Below, one piece after another: positions 46,901 to 59,584 of a stretch of DNA of 64,000 nt (position 1 is its first letter; every line of letters starts with the position of its first letter). The DNA is from Vanilla planifolia (Eukaryota > Streptophyta > Magnoliopsida > Asparagales > Orchidaceae). The DNA is taken from the NCBI GenBank assembly GCA_023846275.1, contig JAIUJO010000158.1, forward strand, positions 1,155,528 to 1,219,527, written 5' to 3'. Under the pieces are notes generated by a model. It saw only the letters and a list, made by a program, of their open reading frames with translations. It was not told the origin of the DNA and ran no database searches. The translations under genes and the position numbers were made by a program.

Positions 46901-49900
46901 ACAAAAGAAAGAGAAGGGAGAGAGAGAAAGAACATAAAGAGACAATCAAGAAATAGAAACAATTCATATAAGAAATACATGGAGAAAGATTAAAGAGATA
47001 AAAAAGAATAAGAAAGGAAAAAACCATTGATGAACAATGATACGGAAGAAAAGAAAAAGCAAAACCAATAGGAGTGAAAAATACGAGAGTTCAATAAAAA
47101 AATGAAAGGAAAATGGAAGTATTTGGTAATTGAGGATTTAGAAATGAAGAGATAATTAGAATTAGAAAAGTCTTTAAAGACTTTAAGAAGAAAGATGGGG
47201 AACATAGAAAGAAGAGTGAGAAGAGATAGAGGGGAAGAGAAAATGACAACAAAGAAGTTAGTAGGAACAGGGAAGGGAGTGAACTGAGAGGCTAAGATTA
47301 AGAGCAACAGAGATAGATTATAAGAGAAAAATGAGAATGAAATAGAAAAGTAGATGATTGTTAACTAGAAAAAAATGAGATTATAAGTGAAACACTAAAA
47401 GTGAATTTCATAGGGACAAATAAGCATAAATAAAAAATTCAGAGCAAAGAGTAAATGGTGGAAAAGGAATGGAAGTGTGCGAGAACAAGAGGAAAAAAGT
47501 GAGGGGCACAGATTTCAGAGTGGAGAGAGAAGAAACAAGGGGAAGAGAAGTGAGACGAAAAAATAAAGAGGCTAATATTGATCAAATTGGATGTAGAGAG
47601 ACAAGATAGATAACTAAGGTAAGGCATCGGTGAAGTGAAAGACAAATAATTGGGAATAAGGAGAAAAGATTCCAAAAGAGAGAGAAGGTTGAGTGAGAAA
47701 TATTATGTTCTTGGAATGGAGAAAAGTGAGATAGAAATGAGGCAAAGAGAAGGAGAGTAGAATAAGGAGCCAATAAGAGATAAAAGATAACATAAAGGAA
47801 GACAATGAAAAGTGAGAAGAGAAGGTCATAGCTATGATTGAAAGACAAGAGAGAGAGGATTGAAATAATGAAAATAAGAAGAGTGAATGAGACCAAAAGA
47901 GGCATCAACTTGAAATAGTGTTTGAGAGGGTTGAAGGAAAATGGGATAATGATGAAGAGATCAATGAAAGGAGATAATATTGTCATAATGTGATAGAGAA
48001 GGAAAAAATTAAAGATAACAGCAAAGATAATGAATGTAGTGAGAGAATGCATAAGGTAACAAATAAAATTTAAGGAAGTGAGAATATGAATAGAGAGATG
48101 AGTGAGAAAATCATGAGAATGAGAGATAAAGAGAAGAGATTAATGAAAATTGAGAAAAGATAGATTAATGAGAGAATTGTAATGGAGGTAGTGCAAAGTT
48201 TCAGAGAAGATAACTCAAAAAAGAGCTATAAGTTCTGAAAATGAGATAAAAAAGAGAGTTGTTAGATGGGAGAGAAACAATTGCAAACTAAAGAAGGTGA
48301 TATATATGACAGAAAGACAAAGGGAATGATACGTATCTGAAGAGTAGATAGGAAGAGGAAAGAAACTGAGAGAGAATTATGAGTCACAAGGAGAAAGTGC
48401 ACATTTATAGAGATTTTTGTATTTAGAGTCAAAAAGAGAAGAAAGATAAAATGGTAGACAAGCATTAAGATTAAAAAATAGACAAAAAGGAAAAGAGAGA
48501 AATGTAAAGAAATTGTTCTAAAAATAGACACTAATTGAAAGATAAAGTGGATAAGAAGAGAGAAAGAAGCAATACAAAAAAAAAGAATAGCATATGAAGA
48601 AGAAGATTAAGAAAAAAGAGAGATAATTTTGGAAAAATTTTTGTCAAAGGCTACAATAAAGAATGTGAAAGAGAGTCACAAATATTTTGTTAGTGAAAAT
48701 GTTTTGTGCAAAGGGATATTGATTGAGAGAAAAAATAGAGATAATATTAGAGAGAGATAGAGAAAAAACTAGTAAAATTAATTATTTATCCAACAAATTA
48801 ATATTATATTTTGTGGAAAATATAAAAAATAGTATCATTAATAGTTATTTTTAAAATTTATTTAAAATTATTATTAATGTTATAAAAAAACTTTAGCAAG
48901 AATAATTATTATATCAACTATTTGTAATGAAAGTACTAATTATTAATTACCATTTTAGTCTTTTAGAATATTTTTTAAAATTCTAATTACTTAAGATTTA
49001 CTCTAATTAACTATTCTTACTATTTAAAAATATGTCATTTAAATTACAAATCATTGTTGACCATTAAAGTAATATTTATTAGAATGGCTAATTCTTAATT
49101 GTTATAGATCTTATCAATAATAATTAATTATTTTATTAATTATTTATCAATTAGAGATTACAAAAAATTTTACTAACTATATTGATCATTACTAATAATA
49201 ATTGCTTTATCGATCATTTAAGTATAAAATAGTTAGTCCCATATGAATTATAACTTTAATCTCAAGAAAATTACTTATATTACAAATCTAAAAATTTGCT
49301 ATTATTATTGTTATTATTGTTACTATTCTTTACAAGGAGAATAAAACAATGTAGAACATAATAATTAACCAAAAGAAAAGAATAATAAAAATGAATTATT
49401 TGAAATAAAAGAAGAAAATAGGAAATGAATAAAATTAAATATGAAGTATTTCAAGTGTAAATAAGACAATAAAAAGAAGATAAAGGAAACAAATGAGATG
49501 GAAGGAGACTAAAAATAATAAAAGGAAGACAAATAGATTAAATATAATGTTTTAAAATTATTAATAATACAATTGATTATTTGCTATTATTATTGTTCAT
49601 TCATTTTATTTTTTTAAAAATTTATAATATAAAATTTATATATTTTTAATTTTTTATATTTTTAATATTTGAAATAATAATCATTGTTCATAATATACTA
49701 ATAATTAATGTTTGTTATCTTATGATTATTGTGAAAAATTAATTATTTTAGAAACATTTTGAATTATAATTTTATAACAAATTTTATTATTCACTATAAT
49801 TTTGACAAAAAAATATATTTTTTAATATAATGGAATTATCTAATTCATAATAGATCTATTTTGTTTATTTGCATTTATAAATAATATTTATTATAATATT

Positions 49901-50058
49901 AAATATAATCTATAATTGCTCTTCTTATTAAGTACATGTGATTTTGATAAGTGTAAACAATTAAAAATATTTTCTGAATTTTAATTGAATAAGAATTAAT
50001 AATTTATAAACTTTAGTTTATTATTTTAATATTTTTATAATTTTTATTCTTATGTTGA
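43974..50058 (+). repeat. Composite repeat unit U2 (about 6.1 kb, most complete)
   Basis: The unit start is defined by TTCATATCA...TTTC...AATTCTA.TTCTAAAT, followed by AGGTAGA.A.A.AATGA and then purine-rich DNA. The same start recurs at 50059 and 55799. The purine-rich block runs to about 48770 and the AT-rich block from there to 50058. The ordered landmarks given for U1 are all present. Repeated motifs include TTAATATATGAA.AG near 44250, with counterparts near 50350 and 56090. I recognise no protein, terminal repeat, poly-A tail or primer site that would make it a known transposon class. It is best described as a large complex tandem repeat. Confidence 0.87.
48770..50058. repeat. AT-rich block of U2
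   Basis: About 1.3 kb of AT-rich DNA homologous to the blocks in U1 and U3. An ATT/TTA microsatellite sits at about 49298-49328, at the same place as in U1 (about 42035 and 42733) and U3 (about 54538-54560). No gene is visible. Confidence 0.85.
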
Positions 50059-53000
50059 TTCATATCACGTTTCTAATTCTATTTCTAAATTTTTAATGAG
50101 ATTGGACATTTAAGGTAGAAACATAATGATTAATAAAAAAAATAGGTAGAGACAGAACATGACAAGAAAGGAAGAAAAATGGGAGAGGTGAGAAAAAAAT
50201 AAAAATAAGGTATATCTTGAAAAATGGATATAGAAAAGACTAGGAGAAAAGTGGAAAATATTATTCAGAGATAGATGGCAAAATGGAGAATGTTGTTAGA
50301 GTGAGGGAGAGAGAGAGGGAGTGAATAAGAAAGAAAGATCGAAGCGATTACTATATAAAGAGTTGAGAGGAAGAGGTAAAAAAACAAATATAGGAGTGAT
50401 GAGAGACAAAGCAAGTGAAGTAGTGAAGTAGAATGATAAAGTGATAATAATTTAGATTGAGAGTAAGGGAAAAAACATGGGAAGAAGCATCAATTGATTG
50501 AACAAAAAGGTGGACTAATAAGGAGGAGATAAGGGAAGAGAGAGGAAGATGAGAGAGAATAGGTTTAAAAGAGCAAGATAACTATATATAGAGAAGGAGA
50601 CAATGTTGAAGTGCGGAAGATAAAATGAAGATAGTGGGTTGTGTGTTAGAGAGTGAAATTAAAAAAAGTAGAAATGAGGGAGAGAAAAGATAGCCAAACC
50701 TTGGAGATAAATGAGATATAAATTGAGGGAAATATAATGAGAAGAGAAAGAGAATGTGAGAGGGTTAATTAAAGTGATTGGAAAGATTTGGTGGAGAGAA
50801 TTTGAGAGAAAGATGGAAAGGAGTTTAAAAGAAACAATTTATGGAGAAATGAATGGAGTAACAAAGAAAATGCAGAGAGAAACATAATGATGGAAAACAT
50901 GATTAGAGAAAAGCAAAACTTGAAAAAGCTTTAGAGTGTGATAATGGGGTATAAAAAAAGTTGAGTGAAATAAAGAAGGTAAGAGAGAGGCTTATATAAA
51001 ATATTTCTAGCAATAATAGAAATAGAGAATGCTATAAGAGAAATGATAAAAAAAGGATGATATAATTTGCTTAAGGGAAATGCATGATAAAGTTATAAAG
51101 AGAATAAGTAAGAGAGATAGATAGAAGAGATAGTTATAAGGATATAAAAGAGGAGTAGAGAAAAGGACATAAAAGAGTAAAGATGGATGGAAAGAGAGTG
51201 ATGGAGAAAGGCAGAGCAAGAAAGAGATAATCATAGACTATTAGAAATGGAATAAGTGAGAAAGGAAGCATTAATTTATAAAATTAGATGGAGTGATATT
51301 ATGGAGATAAGAGAAGAGAGAGTGAGTTGAAATAGAATTTGTTAAGGAACCTAGACAAAAAGAAATAGGGAAAGGGAGATTCTAGAAGAAAGTATTATAA
51401 ATAGAAAATAAAGAGAGGTAAAAATGATGGAAGGTTGAGATAGATAATGAGTTTTACTTAAATGAGATAAAAGTTGAGTTAGATACAAAGAGAATACAAT
51501 GTGAGAGATGAGAAAGGAAAGAGAAAAAATAATTAGTGGCAAGAGTCAAAGAAAAAAGAAGGAAAGAGAGTTAAGAAGAAGAAAAGTTTAAAAGAGAATA
51601 AAATACAGAAAGAAAGAGATACGAAAGAGATTAGAGAAATTTAGAAATAAATGAAAGAGAATGAGAATGATGGAAGATTTGTTAAACTAGTGAAAGAGAC
51701 AAAAATAGATGAAGAGGAGAAGAGTGAGAAGTACAAAATAGAGATAGTAAGGAGAGGTCGAATAGTGGCAAATAGATAAAAAGTTAAGAAGAGATTCCTT
51801 ATAGGAAAAAGGAATTTAGAGGTGGAGACATTAAGAAATTATGATGGTATAAGAAAGAGAGGCAAACCAATAGATAAATGATGAGAAAAATAGATAAAGC
51901 AATATAACCAAGAGATAGAAGATTCAAAGATGAAGATGTGAGATTTGTAATAGAAAGTAGATGGAGATAGTCAAAAAAGGCTAAGATAAAGTGGCAAAAA
52001 GAGGGAGCACAAGAGAGAAGAGACATTGAGAGATACTTGCATAGTAATGAAGAAATAATAAAAAACATAGATGGAAACAGAGAGTAAACAAAATAGAGAG
52101 GTAAAGGATCAGAGATATAAGAGAAGTGATGAGAGAGGAGAGAAATATAAGAAATAAAATAAGAAATAAAAGATCAATAATATGAAAAATAGAGAGAAGA
52201 GAGAGGAAGAGAAAGGAGAGTGACAAAGGTTTTCATAAAACTATTAAAGCGGTAGAAGAATGATGGATATTGAAGATGAAAAGAAATGGGGAGAAAGAGA
52301 TAGTAGTAATGGGATTGATGGTATTAAATAGAAAAGTAGTGAAAGTAAAACTGACAAAAAATAAAGGGAGAGTTAAATGAGAAAGAATGAGTGAATGAGG
52401 GGGATAAGATGTTATAGTAGTGACAAGGTTAGTGAAGGTGAAGAGTCATTGCAAAGAACGAGACTAATGCATAGAAATCGAAGTGGTAACGAGGTCAATA
52501 AATACAGAGAAAGATGTAAAGTATAGTACAAATAATAAATGGTCAACATAGAAATTAAAGAGACATGTAAAAATAAAAAATTTGACAAGTAAAGAAGTAT
52601 AAGTAGAGAAATAAAAAGAAAATAAAGAATAAGGTAAAGTGAGAGAAGACCATGAAAGAGGTCTGATAATAAAAAAAGATAAAAAAAAGAAATAACATAT
52701 TAAAAAGAGGATAAATATATTAATATAAAAAATAAATGGAATAAAAGTGAAGGATAGATAAAAAGATATAAAGTCATAGAGAAAGAAAGAAACAAATGTG
52801 TAAAACTAGAGAGAGAAAATAAGGTGAAGTGGGAAATAGCAGAGAAAAGAAAGTAAAAGATAAAAAAAAAGAGATATAAGAGAAGGTTAAGAAAAAATAT
52901 ATTTAAAAAAATATATTCACAAAAAGAGAGATATAAAGTGTAAGACAAAAAGACAGAGAAGAGAGAGACAAACATAAAGAGATAAACAAGAAATTGAAAA

Positions 53001-53235
53001 AATATAGATCAAGAAAGATAAAAAATAAAAATTGAAAAAAAGGAAAAATCTCTCAGGCAATAATGGTACAGAAGAATTGAAAAATGGGGAACAAGTGGGA
53101 GTGAGAATTGTGAGAGTACAATGAAATAAAATGAAAAGGAAATAATAAGATTTTGGTGATTGAGGATTAAGAAAGGGAGAGAGAATTAGGATTGAAAATT
53201 TGCTTATAAAGATTAGGAAGAAAGTTGGGGATGAA

Positions 53236-53654
53236 GGAAAGAAGAGTGAGTAAAAGTCTATACCACTGATTTTTATGTGATTTGGCTTAAATTTAATCTT
53301 TCATCTACCCTTGAGAAAAACTAGGCATAAAAAGAAATTATGTATGCCTTATGACTAAAGAATGGTAGGTTAGAGCATCACAAAAAGAAAATAGAATTAA
53401 GATACAATAACCTTCCAAAAAAATAGAATTTCCAAATAAAGGAAAAGAAAGTGAAAATAAAAATCTATACAAACAAATTTCTATGTTCGATAAATACTCA
53501 AGGAACAATTAGGTTTAACTTTTTTACTTCTAAAAAGGAATTTGAGATCTTAGTTAGTTGAAAGAAGAACATGAAATTTGGACCTTGATGAGAAGGATGC
53601 AACATAAGGAGGTTAAAGACTAATGACTAAGATAGAGAAGTCAATAATTGATAA
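53236..53654. other. Non-repeat insert or replacement inside U3
   Basis: Composition changes from strong AGAGA purine bias to mixed sequence (for example CTTTCATCTACCCTTGAG) for about 0.4 kb, then returns. The flanking purine-rich sequence matches U2 at about 47215 and about 48410, so the insert takes the place of about 1.2 kb. I see no open frame, terminal repeat or target duplication, and do not recognise the sequence. Confidence 0.7.
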
Positions 53655-53989
53655 AGATTTTTATTTAGAAAGAGAAAGAGAGACCATTGAAATGGAATAG
53701 TTTTAAAATGAGACAAACTATTTGAATGATAAAGAGGATAAGAAGAGAGAGGGAAGCAATAGAAGTAAAAAATAGCTTAAGAAGGATAAAATGAAAGAAA
53801 GAGACAATTTTGAGAAAAAGATAATGGAGGCTACGATAAAGAATGTGATGGAGAGGCACAAATATTTTTCGAAGAAAAGTTATGGATAAAGAGACAGGTA
53901 GAAAGAGAAAAAGAAAATACTATTACAAAGCAATAATGGAAGAAAAAGAAGAGTTAATTATTCATCCTATAAGGCAATATTATTTTGAG

Positions 53990-55798
53990 ATGAAAATACA
54001 AAAAATAGTATCGTTAATAGTAATTTTTCAAAATTTTTTAAACTTATTAATTAATGTTTTAACAAAATCTTTTAAATAAGAATAACTATTATAAAACCTT
54101 TTCTTAATAAATGTAGTAATTATTAATTGCCATTATGGTCTTTAGATTAAATTTTATTAATTCTAATTATGTTAAGATTAATTCTAATAAATATTCTTAC
54201 TATTTAAAACAATGTTAATTAAATTCCAAATTCTAATTAACTAATAAAGTAATACTTATTAGCATAACTAATTTTAAATTAAATAAATTTTTGTTCTTAA
54301 ATAAGTTTTACTTATTCAAACAACTAATTCTTAATTATTATAGTTCTTACCAATAATATTTAATTATTTTGAATAACTGATCAAGAATTAGAGATAATAA
54401 TAATTATTATGAACCATATTAATCATAACTTATAAAAATAGTTCTAATCATCATTTAAGTATAAAAATGTTAATCTCATGTAAATTGTAATGTTAATCTT
54501 CTTATATAAATAATCAATATTACAAATCTGAATACTTACTATTATTATTATTATTATTATGATTATTAATATTATTTTGCATAAAAATATCTTGAGAAAA
54601 AATTTATTATTACAAAGAATAAAATAATAGTTACTTGATTCATAATACTATAATTAAATATTAAAATTATAAAATTATTTCTTAGTAATAATAAAAATGT
54701 AATAAAAAATAATTTTTCATTATTAAATTATAATAGAAATAATAAATATTATTTTTGAAAAGATGCCCAAAAAAATAATTAAAAACTTTTTTTTTTCATT
54801 TTTTCATTTTTAGAGAATGAGAGGAGTAAATTTATAAGTTAATATTACCTTACTTCTAACAATCACATTATAAGACAACCTTTGAGGTAAAAAAATAATT
54901 ATAATTTATAATTATAATAATTAATATACTTTTTTAAAAATATGGTAAAGAAAGTAATAATAATTTTCTTTTCAATTTTTTTATTTTTCATAGATTCTTA
55001 AAAAGAATATGTGATTTAGAAAGACAAACTTGAAGGTGTAAAGATGACACTCAAGAAGAACATAAAAAAATGTAGAACACAAAAAGAAACACAAGAAGAG
55101 AATAATTAAAAATTAAAAAATTAGAATAAAAGAAGAAACAAGAAAAAATTAAAAATTAAATATAAATTATTTCAAGTGTAAAGAAGACAATAAAAGGAGT
55201 TAAAAGAAACAATTGTTTTGAAAGTATGGCAAAAACAATAAAAGGAAGATGAATAATAATATTTAAAATTACAAAGAGTAAGTACAGTTTTTTTAAAATT
55301 ATTAATAAGACTATTGATTATTATCAAATTTCTATTTATAGTATTCATTATGTTTTTTGAAAACTTTTAAAATATAATATTTTTATTTTTATTTTATATT
55401 TATAATATCAATAATTTAAAATATTAATTATTGTTAATAGTGTTAGAATAATTATTATAAGTGTTGCTCCAGTTATTTTGTGACATTAATTATTTTATAA
55501 CAATTTTGATATGAATATTATGCAATAAATATTTATATTCATTCCAATTAACATAAAGTAAATCTATTTTTAAGATATTTTAATTTTTTATTCTTCATAA
55601 ATTTATGATACCTAATTTAATATATAAATAGTATTTATTATAATAGTAAACATAATTTTTAGTTACTCTTCTTATTAATTACAAGTGATTTTGATAACTA
55701 GTAGGGGTTATTATATATGTTTTAAATTTTAATGGCATAATAATTAATATTATTACACTTTATCTTACAATATTTGTTTTATTTATCATATGTTTTTG
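53990..55798. repeat. AT-rich block of U3
   Basis: Begins at the conserved AAAAAATAGTATCGTTAATAG and includes an ATT/TTA microsatellite at about 54538-54560, poly-T runs and the counterpart of the TATTTCAAGT segment near 55165. It is colinear with the U2 block with many indels. No gene is visible. Confidence 0.85.
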
Positions 55799-58700
55799 TT
55801 CATATCAAGCTTTTAAGTCTATTTCTAAATTTTCTTACAAAATAAGATATTGAAGATAGACATACAATGAATGATAAGAAAAGAAGTAGATAGAGAAAGA
55901 GATAAAAAAGAAACAAAGGTAAGAGATGTGAGAAATAATGTAAAAAAATATATATATTTGGATAAATTGAAATAAATAAGACTAAGGATTAGGGAGAATG
56001 ATAAGAGAAAGATAGCAAGAGAGAATGCATGATAGAGTAGAGAAGCTAGAACATGCATGGATAGAAAGATAAAAGAGATTCATATATGAAGAGTTGTGAG
56101 GAAGTGAGAAAAAATAAATAAAAGATTGAAAAGAGAGAAAGCGAATGAGGGAGTGAGGTAGAACAAGAAAAGGAAAATATCTAAGAGTGAGAGTACAAGA
56201 AAAGATTGGGAGGGAGCATCAATTTATGGAATAATGTAGATTGATAAATGAGTGAATTAGAAGGAGGCTGAGATGATATAGATAGAGGTGAGGTCAAAGA
56301 GAGTGAAAAGTAATCAAGGGAAAGAAAGTTAAAGAAAAAGAATTAGACAAATACATAAAAAAGGTAAAGAGGTAAATAAATATAGAAGAAGATGAAGAAA
56401 AGTGTAGAATATATAATAAAAGGTAGAGAATGAGATTAAATATACATGCAAATGTAAAAGATTTGATGAGTAAAGAAGTATAAGTAAAGAAATACAACCA
56501 ATGTGAAGAATAAGATAAAGATAGAACAGAAAGAAAGAAATGATAATATATAGAAGTAAAGCCTATGACAAAAAATATAATATAGAGAGTGTATACATTG
56601 AGACAAAAAGAAAAGAAGCAAATGTGAGGGACGAATAAATAAATATTAATATAAAGGGTCTTAGAGAGAGAAAGCCAGTGCAAAAGGAGAGATAAAAAAA
56701 GGATAAGGAAAAAGGCATTTATGAAGCTTGATATAAAAGAGAGATATAAGGTGAAACAAAAAAAAAGAGTAAGAGAGACAAGGTAGACAAAGAGATAAAC
56801 AAGAAGTAGAAAAAATAGATTAAGGGATAAATGAGAAAAGATAAAGGGATAAAAATAAAAAAAGAAAGGACAAAATCTTAGAGGAATGATGATACAAAAG
56901 AAGAGAAAAAAGGGGAACAAGTAGGAGTGAGTGATGTAAGAGAGTGGTTAAAGAAATTAAATGATAGGGAAAGTGGATTACTTTGATGATTGAGGATTAA
57001 GAAAAGTAGAGAGATTTAGAATTAGAAGTGCCTTAGAGATGAAGAAACATGGGGAAGAAGGAAGGGATATTAAAAAGACATAGTAGGTGGAGTGCAACAA
57101 GAGATAAGAGAGAAAGGACGATAGGGAGATTAAAAGGTTGAGATTAAGAGTGACAAAGATAGATTATGAGATAGATTCTTAGAGGAAAAAGAGAAAGAAA
57201 AAGAGATATAGACTGTTGATGAAGAAAAAAGGGAGTACAAGTGAAAGAATAAAAGTAAGATTTAAAAAGATAAAGAGAAGAATTACTCAATAAAGAGTGA
57301 AGAGTTCAAAGAAAAAAGAGACAATGAAAGAGTGAAATAGCAAGAGACAAAATAGTGAGGAGCATGAATTTGAGAGTAAGAGAGATGAAAGAGGTGATAA
57401 AAAAAAGTGAGAAGAGAAAACACAAAGAGGCAAAGTTAGAGATGAAATAGGTCATAGATTAAGGAGATAGAAAAAGAGAGTGAGGAATCCACAAAGTAAA
57501 TGACATAAATAATAGGGAAGGAGGTGAAAGATTCAAAAAAAAGAGGTGTAGCTAGAAAGAGTAAGTCGTAGAAAGGGAGAACAAGCAAAGAAAAATGAGG
57601 CAAAAAGAAGGAGAACAAAGTAATGAGGTAGAGAGAGTTAAATAAAGACATAGAGGTAGGTAAAAGAATTGAGAGGGAGAAAGGCACTATGACTTATACA
57701 TGAGAGAGATGAATGATAGAGTGAAAACAAGAAGAGCAAGTGAGAGGAAAAGAGAAATTAAGTAGAGTGTTCAAGATATTAGAGAGATAATAGGACAATG
57801 ATGGAGATGTCTAGAAAAGAGGAAAAAAAGTTGTCTAATAAAGAAGAAAGAATATAGAGTGAGAGGCAAAGATAAAGAAACAAATGAAACAATGGCCCAG
57901 GTAACAATAAAAAGTATGGGAAATGAGAAAGTGAGGAGAGAGATGGGTGTGAAAGAGATTAAGAAAATAAGATAAAATCAAGAGATATTAGAAGCGAGAG
58001 AAAAAATTGCAAAAAAGAGAAGGTGATATATAAGAGAGAGTGACAAAGTGAATGATATGTAGATTAAGTGATAGAAGGATAATAGGAGGTGAGAGAGAAT
58101 GATTGGTAACAAAGACAAACAACACATTGATAGAGATTTTTATTTAGAGAGAGAAAGAGAAAAAAATAAAGAGATAAACAAACATTAGGATTAAGAGAGA
58201 GACAAAAAGTAAGGGAGCAATGCAACAAATTAGTTTTTAAAAGAGACACTAATCGAATGATAATGAGGATGAAGAGAGAGAGAAGCATTAGAAAAAAAAG
58301 AATAGCTTAAGAAGGAGAATATCTTGGAATAAAGAGTGAAACTTTTGGGAAATAGAAGATATAGAATCTATGGTAAAAAAATGTGAAGGAGAGGTACAAA
58401 TATTTTGTAAGAGAAAAAGTTATGGATAAAGACATAGATAGATGGAGAAAGAGAGAACAATGTTGGAGCGAGATAGAAGAAGAACATGAACAATTAATTA
58501 TTAATATTATAAGACTATTATTTTGAGAAGAAAATATAAAAAATAGTATCATTGATAGTTTATTATGAAAATTCTTTAGAATTATTAATTAATGTTATAA
58601 TAAAGAAATGTTTTAATAACAAGTGTTCTATCAACTTTTTTTAACAAATATAATAATTATTAATTGCCATTATAATCTTTCAAAATAATTTTTATTAATA

Positions 58701-59033
58701 CTAATTATGTTAATATTAATTCTAATCAATTATTTTTATTATTTAATAATATGTTAACTAAATTACAATTTTTTATTAACTAATAAAGTAATATTTGTTA
58801 GCAAATAAATTTTAAATTATTTTTACTTGTTTGAATAGCTAATTCTTACTTATTACAGTTCATTTCGATAATAATTAATTATTTTTAATGATTGATTAGG
58901 AATGACAGAATAATTTTTAGTAATAGTATTGACCTTAACTAATAAAACTTTTTTAACCATCATTTAACTATAAAAAGGTTATTCCCATGTTAATTATAAC
59001 TCTAATCTTCTTATGTAAATAACTAATATTGTA
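55799..59033 (+). repeat. Composite repeat unit U4 (internally deleted, 3'-truncated)
   Basis: Starts with the shared TTCATATCAAGC...TCTATTTCTAAAT signature. Near 56235 the sequence jumps from the region matching U2 about 44400 to the region matching U2 about 46330, an internal deletion of about 1.9 kb. It is then colinear again: GAATTAGACAAATACATA at 56340, GATAGAGATTTTTATTTAGA at about 58129, and GTACAAATATTTTG at 58394. The AT block begins at about 58480 and stops at about 59033, exactly where other units carry the ATT/TTA microsatellite. No gene is visible. Confidence 0.85.
58480..59033. repeat. Truncated AT-rich block of U4
   Basis: Colinear with the first half of the AT blocks of U2 and U3, ending in AACTAATATTGTAAACACAG. 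At the corresponding place U1 has AACTAATATTGCAATTATG followed by the ATT run. The rest of the unit is absent and a CA/CG-rich patch follows. Confidence 0.82.
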
Positions 59034-59152
59034 AACACAGAAATATGCACAAACGCATGCACACGCGTACATACATGCACACACAGAGATGTGTGCATGG
59101 ACACACGCACGTGCACACGCACGTATGCACACCCGCATGCCTGCATATACTT
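59034..59152. repeat. Small CA/CG-rich patch like the large array
   Basis: About 115 bp of alternating purine/pyrimidine sequence (words GCATGCACACGCGTAC, ACACGCACGTGCACACGC), in the same orientation and style as 1-37860. It contains eight CpG sites, a far higher density than typical stretches of the large array, where TG and CA stand in the same contexts. It joins the end of U4 directly to non-repetitive DNA. Confidence 0.88.
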
Positions 59153-59584
59153 CCTCATGTATTTGTGTGAGAGGCTAAACAATGCAAGATACTTAACCAT
59201 GGTGATGCAAGAATAAGGAAAATATAGAGAATTACTTTAATAAAATTATAAAAACAAATAAACTATAGGAAAGTAGCATCTCAAATGCAAGCATATTTCC
59301 TAGACAAATGAATTGTAGTCATGTTAGTTCACTCATGAACTAATCGATTCAATGGGAACAATTTTTGGGATTCCAAGATTACTAATGAAGTGATTTTGCT
59401 ACAGTCATGTTGTATCATCTATGGTTCAGTAGAAATATGAAAACAGATGAAGGCAAGATAATCAATAAAGGTGCAATACAAAGCAATATTCAATTGGATG
59501 TTGTCACTATTACTGTTAGCTTCAGTCTTCCTAAGCTTATCTAGTGGGAGTTCTTTTAGCATCTTTTGGCTATGTGTAACCATA
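59153..59584. other. Spacer upstream of the RNase H remnant
   Basis: Mixed-composition DNA with no recognised feature. An open frame starting with Met at 59471 runs into the RNase H similarity. Its first 38 residues are hydrophobic and Ser/Leu-rich and match nothing I know in LINE proteins, so that Met is unlikely to be a real start. Reverse transcriptase sequence, expected upstream of RNase H in a full element, was not found here. The fragment is therefore probably 5'-truncated, as LINE copies often are. Confidence 0.5.

Larger units (their letters stand above)
50059..55798 (+). repeat. Composite repeat unit U3 (about 5.7 kb)
   Basis: Starts with the same TTCATATCAC...TCTAATTCTATTTCTAAAT signature as U2. 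It follows U2 colinearly through the GCATCAATTGATTGAA region (about 50489; U2 44384) and the GAAGCATTAATTTATAAAATTAG region (about 51265; U2 45148), up to about 53235. There about 1.2 kb of the U2 sequence is missing, replaced by about 0.4 kb of different sequence. Homology resumes at about 53655 with AAAGATTTTTATTTAGA. The AT block is 53990-55798. Confidence 0.85.

Noticed and set aside
38166..59033. Many Phe/Ser/Leu-rich frames on the - strand that look like membrane proteins
   Set aside because: Polypurine on + reads as TTC/TCT/CTC on -, giving FSLSF runs. The frames are not conserved between U1, U2, U3 and U4, so they are not genes.
38166..59033. Composite units as LTR retrotransposons, with AT blocks as LTRs
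   Set aside because: I found no TG...CA ends, primer-binding site, polypurine tract next to an LTR, or gag/pol similarity. The units also abut each other directly, as in a tandem array.
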